NCBI GenBank assembly: GCA_025357975.1
Contig: JANYKY010000425.1
Span: 1-8,688 of the forward strand
Direction of reading: 5' to 3'
Length of the DNA stretch: 8,688 nucleotides
From: Gemmatimonadaceae bacterium
Lineage (GTDB): Bacteria; Gemmatimonadota; Gemmatimonadetes; Gemmatimonadales; Gemmatimonadaceae
Shown: piece after piece, positions 1 to 8,100 of the stretch
How positions within the stretch are numbered: the first letter of the stretch is position 1
Layout: every line of letters begins with the position of its first letter
Translations under genes and position numbers: made by a program
Notes under the pieces: model-generated
Seen by the model: the letters and a program-made list of their open reading frames with translations, nothing else
Databases searched by the model: none
What the model was told of the DNA's origin: nothing

Positions 1-1
1 C

Positions 2-904
2 GACAAGATCTTCGATCGCGATCGCGCTGGCTTTGCAAAGGGCGTGTTCCAGACTCTGCTGATCGGATCGGACGAAGTGGACTCGATTATCGAAGACCCG
101 CGCGTCGCCGCTGTCACATTGACCGGAAGCGAAGGAGCCGGACGGTCAGTCGGCGCCGCTGCGGGGCGCAGCCTCAAGAAAGCTGTGCTCGAACTTGGCG
201 GAAGCGATCCATTCATTGTTATGCCGAGCGCGAATCTTGACTCCGCTGTCGATACCGCGGTCAAAGCCCGTATGATTAACAACGGTCAATCGTGCATCGC
301 GGCAAAGAGATTCCTCGTCCACCGCTCTGTGTATGACCACTTCATCGAGAAGTTTGTCGAGGGCGTGAAGGCTGTGAAAATCGGGGACCCGATGATTTCC
401 GCCACGAAACTGGGGCCGCTCGCAACATCGAGCATCCGCGACGAGCTCGACGCGCAGGTTAAAAAGACCATCTCCGCCGGCGCTCGTGCTCTTTGCGGAG
501 CGAAGTCCGTGGACGGCCCCGGGTACTACTACGAGCCTACCGTTCTCGTAAATATTCCCGAAGACAGCCCGGCGGATATCGAAGAATTCTTCGGCCCTGT
601 TGCATCCGTCTGGAAGGTGAACAACATGGACGAGGCAATCGAGATAGCTAATCGTACGAAATTCGGACTCGGCGCCAGTGTCTGGACCACCGATTACGAT
701 GAGATAGACCGTTTTATCGCGGAGATCGAGGCAGGAATGGTGTTCGTCAACGGCATGGTGGCATCAGAAGCCACCTTGCCGTTCGGCGGGGTCAAAAGCT
801 CAGGCTACGGTCGTGAGCTCGGAGTGCCTGGCATTCGCGAATTCGTCAACATCAAAAGTGTCAAAGTGATGTTGGCCGCGCAGCCTGAATCGAAAACCGA
901 ATAG
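2..904 (+). CDS. Succinate-semialdehyde dehydrogenase-like aldehyde dehydrogenase (Sad/YneI type), 5' end missing
   Basis: NAD(P)+-dependent aldehyde dehydrogenase, predicted to be cytosolic and to oxidise a short aldehyde such as succinate semialdehyde to the acid. The frame is open to the left edge, giving 300 visible residues. The family is about 455 residues long, so roughly the first third is missing, and the GTG at 44 is internal rather than a start. Visible signatures, in order: the cofactor-binding turn VTLTGSEGAG; the ELGG motif with the general-base Glu (codon 191-193); the catalytic Cys in GQSCIAAKR (codon 293-295); and the C-terminal block PFGGVKSSGYGRELG followed by EFVNIKSV. The forms ELGGSDPFIV and GQ-C-AAKRF resemble E. 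coli Sad (YneI) more than GabD. Family assignment is secure. Exact substrate is inferred, and another short-chain aldehyde is possible. It is convergent with the minus-strand operon, with its stop 3 bases from the opposing stop. Confidence 0.93.
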   Translation, partial: DKIFDRDRAGFAKGVFQTLLIGSDEVDSIIEDPRVAAVTLTGSEGAGRSVGAAAGRSLKKAVLELGGSDPFIVMPSANLDSAVDTAVKARMINNGQSCIAAKRFLVHRSVYDHFIEKFVEGVKAVKIGDPMISATKLGPLATSSIRDELDAQVKKTISAGARALCGAKSVDGPGYYYEPTVLVNIPEDSPADIEEFFGPVASVWKVNNMDEAIEIANRTKFGLGASVWTTDYDEIDRFIAEIEAGMVFVNGMVASEATLPFGGVKSSGYGRELGVPGIREFVNIKSVKVMLAAQPESKTE

Positions 905-907
905 GCC

Positions 908-1324
908 TCAGCCCCCTGGGGGCGGAGCGACTGTTCCCCTGTGAAGCTTGAACGTCGTCGTCGTGGTTTGACCGATTACCACTGTCAACGGCTTGTCGTT
1001 TGTCTCACCGTTGGCGAGCGAATACCCCGTCGGTATCTCCATGCGGACTTTATAACCCTGGATGATTACACCGCCGTCGCCTGAACGGAATTCGCCTGTG
1101 CCATCGGCACTCGTTCGCAACTGCGCCCAGGCAGTTCCGCTGGTCGTGAATAGAGTCATCAGCACGTTGCCTACACCGACGTTCGACGCGGAGTCGACAA
1201 CAAGAACGGTCGCGCGGCCAAGCGGCGGCGCGGGCGCGGCCAGATTCCCGCACGCAGCAACGCCCATCACCATCAAAATCGACCCAATAGCGAGCAACGA
1301 GCCTTTCCGACAGAACTGAAGCAT
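908..1324 (-). CDS. Small lipoprotein with a Cna-B/prealbumin-like beta-sandwich domain
   Basis: Predicted 138-residue envelope lipoprotein of unknown function. The start chosen is the ATG at 1324, because a strong purine-rich ribosome site (GGGGGAGGG) sits 4 bases upstream and it gives a compact signal peptide. The frame also opens at a GTG at 1405 that overlaps the previous gene's stop, but that would bury the signal under 27 extra residues. The signal peptide has a basic n-region (CRKGS), a hydrophobic core, and the lipobox VAAC with Cys25 as the lipidation site. After a short AP-rich spacer, residues ~36-130 show alternating beta strands with features typical of carboxypeptidase-regulatory or Cna-B domains: VxVVDSASNVGVGNV, a DGTGEF turn, GYKVRMEIPTGY, and a Thr-rich strand ending FKLHRG. 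It is last in the four-gene unit, 77 bases after the D-amino-acid enzyme gene. The fold is inferred from pattern only; I recognise no specific family. Confidence 0.75.
   Translation of the reverse strand: MLQFCRKGSLLAIGSILMVMGVAACGNLAAPAPPLGRATVLVVDSASNVGVGNVLMTLFTTSGTAWAQLRTSADGTGEFRSGDGGVIIQGYKVRMEIPTGYSLANGETNDKPLTVVIGQTTTTTFKLHRGTVAPPPGG
911..923. terminator. Candidate hairpin at the convergent gene junction
   Basis: A GC-only inverted repeat (GCCCC, 3-base loop, GGGGC) lies just inside the 3' end of the small lipoprotein gene and 6 bases past the dehydrogenase stop. Flanking bases add imperfect pairing. No run of T follows on the plus strand. On the minus strand only a short TTTT appears, more than 10 bases downstream. 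It could help end transcription from both sides, but it also encodes the PPPGG tail of the lipoprotein and may be only that. Confidence 0.25.
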
Positions 1325-1328
1325 CAAG

Positions 1329-1337
1329 CCCTCCCCC
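1329..1337 (-). promoter_or_regulatory. Ribosome binding site of the small lipoprotein gene
   Basis: On the minus strand this reads GGGGGAGGG, followed by CTTG and the ATG at 1324. It is the strongest Shine-Dalgarno-like sequence in the window and decides the start in favour of 1324 over the GTG at 1405. Its 5' half is part of an 8-base inverted repeat (see the entry at 1333-1394). Confidence 0.7.
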
Positions 1338-1394
1338 GATTTAAGTAATTCGAAAGCTGCACTCTTTTGATATACCCGCTCGGCGCATCGGGGG
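1333..1394 (-). promoter_or_regulatory. Inverted repeat that could mask the lipoprotein ribosome site
   Basis: The gap between the D-amino-acid enzyme and the small lipoprotein contains a perfect 8-base inverted repeat. CCCCCGAT (minus strand, 1394-1387) can pair with ATCGGGGG (1340-1333), with a 46-base A/T-rich loop between. The downstream arm includes the first five G's of the ribosome site. The upstream arm begins only 7 bases after the stop codon of the preceding gene (1402-1404), so a terminating ribosome would cover it. This suggests translational coupling. The pairing is seen in sequence; any regulatory effect is inference. Confidence 0.35.
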
Positions 1395-1401
1395 GAACTC
1401 C

Positions 1402-2505
1402 TCACCAGCCGTTAACCCGCTCCCATATGTCGATGACATCCCGGCCCCCGTCTACTACATAGTAGCGGTCATGCGTCGAGGCAGTCAGACACGCGTGGTT
1501 CGGCAGGACTCTCACCCTGTCGCCGATGTCCAGCTGTGCAATGGCCGCCGGAGTGCAGGCGACCGCCCCGTGCTCCTGATACACACGCTCGATGCAACAG
1601 TTGCCGAACGCATCGGCATTGTCGATGTCCCGCAGCTCGCCAAAACCCGCATCATGCTTCGTCCCCTGCGTGCTGCGATCCTTCGACAGCGCAATGGCGC
1701 CTGCGTCCAGTAGAATCCTGTTCGCATGCGTATTCCGGCCAATGACAGAGGCAAGCACTGTGACCGCGATGTCGTTTTTGTCGCACGATCCTATTCCTGC
1801 CTGGAAGAGATCCTGAAACATGTATACGCCCGGTCTCGCTTCTGTTACTCCCTCGAGATTTTGAGCGTGAGTCATCGTCGGAGTCGATCCGACTGACACC
1901 ACGTCGCAGGTATATGCAGCGTCGAGAAGGCGACTCGCCGCCGTCACCACAGAGAGCCGCTCGTCCTCTGCAACCCCGCGAATACAGTCCACGCTCCTGC
2001 ACCCGTATGAATGACCAGCATGCGTCATGACACCGGTCAGCTTGTTGCCGAGAGCGGAAGCGATTTCCAGAAGCTCGGGACCATTTGCTTCAACTCCCGC
2101 GCGATTGTCCCCACAGTCGATCTCGATCAAAACGCTGAAGCCGGCGGAATGAGCGTCAATTGCACGCGCCATCGACACGTTATCCGTAACCAGCGTGATC
2201 GCGACTCCAGCGTCGATCAGCGACGCAATCCGACCGAGCTTCTGCGGAGTCAACGCATTCGCGACCAGCACGTCACGAAACCCGTGGTCGGCAAAGTATT
2301 CCGCTTCGGCGAGCGTAGAAACCGTAATCCCACCTGCTTCGCCTGCAACGGCAAAACGAGCGACTTCCGCTGATTTAGCGGTCTTGAGGTGCGGACGCAG
2401 AGCGACACCGTGCCGACGGACGGTGTCGCGCATCCTTCTGAGATTGCTCTCGAGGATCCCCCTGTCGAGAACGAGACAGGGTGTTGGAAGATCCTCGAGC
2501 TTCAA
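1402..2505 (-). CDS. PLP-dependent D-serine dehydratase / D-threonine aldolase family enzyme
   Basis: Cytosolic fold-type III PLP enzyme acting on D-3-hydroxy amino acids: D-serine to pyruvate and ammonia, or D-threonine-type cleavage to glycine plus an aldehyde. The 367 residues match the usual length. The N-terminal alanine-racemase-like barrel opens with the typical KLEDLPTPCLVLD. RPHLKTAKS carries the probable PLP lysine, Lys41. Next come ITVSTLAEAEYFADHGF, IEIDCGDNRAGVE, and the family motif THAGHSYG. The C-terminal D-ser_dehydrat domain contains LPNHACLTAS, where His337 and Cys339 match the metal-binding His-x-Cys of the eukaryotic-type D-serine dehydratase. The start is a TTG at 2505, two bases after the TAG of the metalloprotease gene. 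It is the only start that keeps the conserved N-terminus, and no good ribosome site precedes it, so translational coupling is likely. Substrate cannot be fixed from sequence; 3-hydroxy-D-aspartate aldolase is another option. Confidence 0.9.
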   Translation of the reverse strand: MKLEDLPTPCLVLDRGILESNLRRMRDTVRRHGVALRPHLKTAKSAEVARFAVAGEAGGITVSTLAEAEYFADHGFRDVLVANALTPQKLGRIASLIDAGVAITLVTDNVSMARAIDAHSAGFSVLIEIDCGDNRAGVEANGPELLEIASALGNKLTGVMTHAGHSYGCRSVDCIRGVAEDERLSVVTAASRLLDAAYTCDVVSVGSTPTMTHAQNLEGVTEARPGVYMFQDLFQAGIGSCDKNDIAVTVLASVIGRNTHANRILLDAGAIALSKDRSTQGTKHDAGFGELRDIDNADAFGNCCIERVYQEHGAVACTPAAIAQLDIGDRVRVLPNHACLTASTHDRYYVVDGGRDVIDIWERVNGW

Positions 2506-2507
2506 CG

Positions 2508-5078
2508 CTACGATCCGGTTTTTTCGGGATGCAGCGTCACGTCTATGCGATGTCTTGCCTCGAGAATGTGCGCGCGCGTCTCTGCATCTGTGGCACGTGG
2601 AAGCGCGTCCCGAAGCTGAGTGTCGAGCGTCATCAAGTCTGCTCTCATCAATGCTCGTGCATCATCCGGCGGCGGAGCCACCGCGAACGCAAATGCCGCA
2701 GGCACCGGGTTACCGCCGGTAACAACGGGCGCAGGATTTATCTTCGAAGCGAGCTGCGCGAGATACGCATACTGAAGGTTTCTCCTGAACGCGTCGACGT
2801 GCACCGACGGTCCCGTCACTTCGCTCCAGATCCCGTGATGCAAATCGCTGATCAGATTCGCGAGCGTGTACGACGCGCCACTGGCATTTGGCATCGCAGC
2901 AAATTCCTCAAGGCGCGCCATGCGTGCATTGTTGAACAACGAATTGAGAACGCCGTTCTGCGCGTTCCGGATTCTTGTCAGCGCACCTTCCGGCTCGATC
3001 CGGCGAAGAATTGCGGGATCGAGAAAAAACTGCGGCGTCCTGAACACATTCTCATTCAGGAATGCGATGGCCTCCTTCTGCCGCTCACGCGAAACCGGAG
3101 TGAAGCGCGGTCCGGGCTGGGTGCCGTACTTCTCCTGCGAAACAGTTCCACCGACGACGTTCGCGACATGGCCCATCTCCCTGCTCCACTGTGAGATCAG
3201 GCTTCCGTACATCTCGGCGAGATCGCTATTGTCTTCTGCCGGCTTGATCGTCGCTGGCATGAGCATCGGAACGAGACGCTTGATGTTCTTGAGTCCGGCT
3301 GTCGTGGATTTAACAGCATCAGCATCGCCAACTGCTTCCGTCTCGTCACCCGGATCAGAATTCTTTGCGCCCGATGTCGAGAACCTGAACCACGGCGTCG
3401 TGTCCTGCTGGCGAGCCCACTCATCCAGCGTCGCACGCTCGGCCTGTGGAGACTTCGCGCCGGGAATCGGCGTGTATCCCCACATCGTTGCCCAGCGATC
3501 GTACGTTCCAACTCGGGGGATGAGATCGTTCAGCGCGATGTGATCCTCCGGCTGCGCGACGTAGTTGAACCGTGCGTAGTCCATGATCGATGGCGAATGC
3601 CCCATCTTCGCGACCCACGTTGCACTCCGAATGCTGTCCGCTGGGTACATCGAGCTCGCTTTCATGTTGTGCTGAAAGCCGAGCGTGTGTCCAACTTCGT
3701 GCGCGACGACAAACTGGAGCAGGTGTCCCATTAACGAATCCGGCAGCGGCAGTGTACGAGCGCGCGGGTCGAGCGGACCGACCTGCGTGAAGTACCAGTC
3801 GCGCTGCAGGTTCAAAATGTTATGAAACATTCTGACCGAGCCGTTGAGAATCTCACCGGTGCGGGGGTCGTGAACGTGCGGGCCAACTGAATTCTCGACG
3901 GTGGACGGAAGCCAGCGAACTACCGTATGCCGAACGTCTTCAGCGGACCAATCCGGATCCTCGGCGACAGTCGGCGCATCCTTCGCAACAATTGCGTTTT
4001 TGAACCCAGCGGCTTCGAACGCCGGTTGCCATTCTTCGATCCCGGCCCTGATGTATGGAACCCATTTCTTCGGGGTTGCCGGATCGACGTAATAGACGAT
4101 CTGCTTTACCGGCTCCGACAGCGCCGCGGAAGGATCCTTCTTTTCGAGACGATAGCGTGTGATGTACTGACGCTCTACGGAGCGCTGCTCATCAGATCCG
4201 AAATCGATCTGGGTTGTCGAGAAGTAGCCGACTCGCTCGTCGAAGTAGCGCGGCATCATCGGATTGTCCGGGAGATGCACCATGCTCCAATGTGCAACGA
4301 CGCTTGACGCCTGCGCCGGGCCTGTACGCCTCACTGGCTGAGGACCACCGCCACCGCCTGGAGCCGGAGCGGGTGTGGTAGTCTGAGTGGCTTCGACCTC
4401 GACGTTTTCGGGAAAAGCCACTGCCCGTTCGATGTATGACCGTTTTTCATCGACTGTACCACGTGACGATGCGAATTCCGGCACGCCCGTCGTGTAAAGA
4501 CGAGTTACGTCGATGACTGCGGCACTATCGGGCCCGTATGCCTCGACAGGAAAGATCGCGATCACCGTTGGATTGTTCGAGTTGATGACTGCGGCGCTGA
4601 CGGTTTCGGTCGTATCCTCTTTTACGTCGAACGATGTTCCACGCAGAATGATGCGATTGCCTGAGCGCTCCCATCTGAGAGTTCGCTCGTCGAACTGGTC
4701 GCCACCATAGCCCTCGAAGTCACCGGGGCTTGGCGCAGAAGCATGAAAGCGTCCAACGAGAAGCATGTCCTTGTTCAGCTCTTTCGGCGGAATCTCGAAG
4801 TACAGCTTATCGCCCACTATGTGAGTCCTGAACATTCCAGAACGCGTCTTCGCGTCTTTCGTGATCACTCTGGGATAAGGCTTTGGTCCCGTGGACGGGC
4901 TGCGGGTTGAATCTGCCGCGCCTCCGATGGGGCCACCTGCAGCGTTGGTAATCTGAGACCCGCCCCGTCCACCTTGTCTTCCCCCAACCGGAACCGGTGC
5001 TGATGTCGGGGCAGGATGTGCGCAGGCAACTGCGCCAACGAGCGCCAGACCGGCGCCTGCCAATCTCTTTCCAACCAT
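2508..5078 (-). CDS. Zinc-dependent metalloprotease lipoprotein (DUF5117/DUF4953-type zincin)
   Basis: Predicted envelope-anchored metallopeptidase of 856 residues, a typical length for the family. The signal peptide MVGKRLAGAGLALVGAVAC gives a plausible lipobox, AVAC, with Cys19. A low-complexity P/G/S linker follows (~20-66). A short DUF5118-like segment comes next (PYPRVITKDAKTRSGMF...LYFEIP, ~68-97), then a DUF5117-like beta-rich region to ~310. The zincin domain includes YVDPATPKKWVPYIRAGIEEW and the extended zinc motif HEVGHTLGFQH: His460, Glu461, His464 and third ligand His470, followed by N. The Met-turn is SIMDY with Met499. All catalytic residues are present. A P/G-rich loop (residues ~232-256) interrupts the DUF5117 region. 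The ATG at 5078 is chosen because AAGGA lies 8 bases upstream; the frame also opens at a GTG at 5135, inside the preceding gene. The gene follows the propeller gene by 29 bases and is coupled to the D-amino-acid enzyme downstream. The physiological substrate is unknown. Confidence 0.93.
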   Translation of the reverse strand: MVGKRLAGAGLALVGAVACAHPAPTSAPVPVGGRQGGRGGSQITNAAGGPIGGAADSTRSPSTGPKPYPRVITKDAKTRSGMFRTHIVGDKLYFEIPPKELNKDMLLVGRFHASAPSPGDFEGYGGDQFDERTLRWERSGNRIILRGTSFDVKEDTTETVSAAVINSNNPTVIAIFPVEAYGPDSAAVIDVTRLYTTGVPEFASSRGTVDEKRSYIERAVAFPENVEVEATQTTTPAPAPGGGGGPQPVRRTGPAQASSVVAHWSMVHLPDNPMMPRYFDERVGYFSTTQIDFGSDEQRSVERQYITRYRLEKKDPSAALSEPVKQIVYYVDPATPKKWVPYIRAGIEEWQPAFEAAGFKNAIVAKDAPTVAEDPDWSAEDVRHTVVRWLPSTVENSVGPHVHDPRTGEILNGSVRMFHNILNLQRDWYFTQVGPLDPRARTLPLPDSLMGHLLQFVVAHEVGHTLGFQHNMKASSMYPADSIRSATWVAKMGHSPSIMDYARFNYVAQPEDHIALNDLIPRVGTYDRWATMWGYTPIPGAKSPQAERATLDEWARQQDTTPWFRFSTSGAKNSDPGDETEAVGDADAVKSTTAGLKNIKRLVPMLMPATIKPAEDNSDLAEMYGSLISQWSREMGHVANVVGGTVSQEKYGTQPGPRFTPVSRERQKEAIAFLNENVFRTPQFFLDPAILRRIEPEGALTRIRNAQNGVLNSLFNNARMARLEEFAAMPNASGASYTLANLISDLHHGIWSEVTGPSVHVDAFRRNLQYAYLAQLASKINPAPVVTGGNPVPAAFAFAVAPPPDDARALMRADLMTLDTQLRDALPRATDAETRAHILEARHRIDVTLHPEKTGS

Positions 5079-5086
5079 GAAAATCA

Positions 5087-5091
5087 TCCTT
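5087..5091 (-). promoter_or_regulatory. Ribosome binding site of the metalloprotease gene
   Basis: AAGGA on the minus strand, 8 bases before the ATG at 5078, in the 29-base gap after the propeller gene. It favours 5078 over an ATG at 5087, which overlaps it, and over the GTG at 5135. It also puts the lipoprotein signal peptide right at the N-terminus. Confidence 0.6.
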
Positions 5092-5107
5092 GTTGTCTTG
5101 TAAATGT

Positions 5108-8100
5108 CTATTTGACTGATCTTCCTACTGTCCACGGAACACCTGCGGCGTCGAGCGCCCTGTTCAGCGATGGTACGCGTGAGGTGAGCAGCGTGTTGAG
5201 GCGCGCAGTCTCTCCCGCGAGATCTCTCATTGCTGCGTCGAGCGTCTCGCGCTGAAGCTGCGTCGGAGGCGACGTCACGTTCCCTATTTCGCCTGCAACT
5301 CCATTCACGCGGTCCTGGATTGACGGCTCGTACTTGTTCTTGTCATCAGCGTCTTTCGGCGGCCCGTTGGGGTCACGGCGCACGGCTTTGAGGATCGAGT
5401 CTACTTCCCTGTCCACTGAACTGACCTGCCGCGACAAACTGTCTGATCCCTGCACACTCTTGAGCGCGTTCTTGACCTCCGTCATCTCATCCTTGATCAA
5501 CTCGGCCGAACGGACAACTGCCTGCACTCGTGCTTGCTGGCTCGCAGCCGCGAGCCGAAGCGCATGCAGTGCCTGATAGTCCGCTGCGCTCAGAGAGACC
5601 AGCGGGTCGGCGTTGACGACAACCGGCGTCTCGACCGAAGAGGCTGTAACAGTGTCGCCTTTGCCGGCCAGTGTCAGGCGGGCGACATAGCGACCCGGAA
5701 GTACGTATGCTCCCTCTGGCTGTCCGCTTCCGTTGCCACCCCGGCGGCCTCTGCCATCTCCCGAAGGCGGATTGTAATACGGCGCGGCAAGCCGCAAATC
5801 CCACGTTGCTCGATGCATTCCGGCCTTCGAGTTGACCGTGAGATCACGGATTCGCTTGCCGGTGGAATCAAAGATTGCGAGAGACAGAGCGCGACCTTTG
5901 GGCAGGCTATCCTTTACATAGTATGTGAGCGTGGATCCGAATGGGGGATTCGGTGCACTGTATGAACGCTCACCAAGCGCGCCTGCTCCCTGCACCCCGC
6001 CTGGTATCGAGCTGTTGTAATTGAACAACGTGGCCGGCTTAACCGGGAAGACATGGAATTTTCCGGCTCTATCGGCATCGGCGAGCTTTTCGAGCGGAGT
6101 GATGTCGTCGATGATGAAGATGCCACGTCCGTGCGTTCCGATTACGAGATCGTTTTCACGTGGATGAATTCTGATGTCGTGAACGGGAACCGTCGGAAGA
6201 TTGTACTGCAGTTTCGACCAGCTTGCGCCACCGTTCCCGGAATAGAACGCCCCAACTTCATTGCCTACGAAGAGCAGATTTCCCGCGCGCTGGTGCTCGC
6301 GGATGACCTGCACCGACGAAAACGGAAGATTCGAGCTGATGGACGTCCACGATTTTCCATAGTCGTTACTCTTCAACACGTATGGCTTGAAGTCATTGCT
6401 TCTGTGTCCGTCGAACGTGGCGTAAACCGTTCCTTCGTTATGGCTCGACGCAACGACACGACTCACGTAGGTCATGTCAGGAACGCCCGGGAACTTTTCA
6501 ATTCTTGTCCAGGTGGCGCCACCGTCGCGAGTCACCTGGATCAGCCCATCGTCGGTCCCGACATAGATGAGGCCTTTTTTGATCGGCGATTCGTCGATCG
6601 TCGAAATGTTTCCGAAATCTGCAGTTCCGGCATGGCGTGCGACCGCCGAATCTGTCCAGGTCTTTCCCATGAGCGGGAGTTTGTCGCGATCGAGATGACG
6701 AGTGAGATCTCCGCCAAGCTGTTCCCAGCTGTCTCCGCGGTACGGACTCTTGAAAAGATATTGTGCGCCGAAATACACGGTGTTGTGATCGTGTGGAGAA
6801 ATCAGGATCGGGACGCTCCAGTTCCACCGAAAATTCTCGGCTCCATATTTCGGAGTCGGTTGAATGCTTTTCTGTTCGCCCGTCTTTACATCGTAGCGAA
6901 TGATTCCGCCGTTCTGTGATTCGGCGTACACGACGTTTGGATCTGTCGGATCGACCGCCGAATAAAAACCATCGCCACCTACGGTTACGTACCAGTCGCT
7001 GCTCGTAATTCCCTGCTGATTGCGGGTCTGGCTCGGACCGGCCCAGCTGTTGTTGTCCTGCAGCCCGCCGTACACGTAATAAAATGGAAGCCGGTTATCG
7101 AGGTCGATCGCGTAATACTGGGAGATCGGAAGATTCGTTATGAAATCCATCGTCTTGCCGCGGTCATGCGTGATGTAAACGCCGCCATCATTGCCGACGA
7201 TGAAATGATCTGGATCGGTTGGGTCGATCCACATTGCATGAAAATCCGAATGCGCGGACTGCGCGGTCGTATGAGAGGTAGTGCCGCCATCCTCTGACAC
7301 GAAGAGTGGAACGCCAAGCTCGTAGAGGCGGTCGGGATTTTTGGGGTCGACGCGAATCTGGCTCATGTACCACGGATATTCGAAGTAGGTACCCGTCTTT
7401 CTCCAGCTCGCGCCGAAATCGTCGGATCTGTAGACCTCAGGCGACTTCCTTTCCATCGTCGCGTAAATCGTTCGCGGCTGTGATCTGCTGATGTCGAGGC
7501 CGATACGTCCGATGTCCCCCTTGGGCAGACCTTCAGTCAATTTCGTCCACGTTTCGCCGGCATCGATCGATTTGTAGATGCCGCTCTCGGGCCCGCCGCC
7601 AACAAAACTGTATGCCTTCCGCTGTCTCTGAAAAGCAGCGGCATACATGATGTTCGGGTCGGTCGGATCCATTGCCACATCGGTCACGCCGGTGTGCGAG
7701 CTGATTGTCAGCACCGCCTTCCAGCTCCTGCCACCATCGACGGTCTTGTAGAGTCCGCGCTCACCACCATCAGTCCACAGCGGACCGACAGCAGCGACGT
7801 AAACGATGTTCGGATTGCTCGGATTTATCACGATTCGTCCGATGTGCTGCGAAGTCCTGAGACCCATGTTGGCCCATGTACGTCCGCCGTTCTCGGATTT
7901 GTAAACGCCGTCTCCCCACGACGAGCTGCGCTGGTTGTTCGACTCGCCCGTTCCAACCCACACTATCTCCGAGTTGGAAGGTGCAAGCGCGATGTCGCCG
8001 ATCGACGCTGTTGTCTGCTTGTCGAACACCGGCTCCCACGTGGTTCCGGCGTTTACCGATTTCCAGACTCCGCCTGAGGCCGCAGCAGCGTAAAGCAGGG

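Noticed and set aside
44..46. GTG as the start of the aldehyde dehydrogenase gene
   Set aside because: The frame continues to the window edge with residues typical of the family before GVFQTLL, so the gene is cut rather than short.
1325..1401. Separate promoter for the small lipoprotein gene (A/T-rich TATATC and TTAAAT stretches)
   Set aside because: No -35-like hexamer lies at the right distance from either stretch, so I do not call a promoter.
1325..1405. N-terminal extension of the small lipoprotein from a GTG overlapping the upstream stop (GTGA)
   Set aside because: The extension would place a charged, non-conserved segment ahead of a complete lipoprotein signal. The strong ribosome site serves the ATG at 1324.
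2481..3543. Two overlapping plus-strand open frames (237 and 225 codons) opposite the metalloprotease gene
   Set aside because: The translations are Arg/Ser-rich without family features, and the opposite strand encodes a conserved protein with coherent domains.
6053..6919. 288-codon open frame on the plus strand opposite the propeller gene
   Set aside because: Its antisense partner is clearly a BNR propeller with Asp boxes throughout. The plus-strand translation has no recognisable domain, and long antisense frames are common in this base composition.
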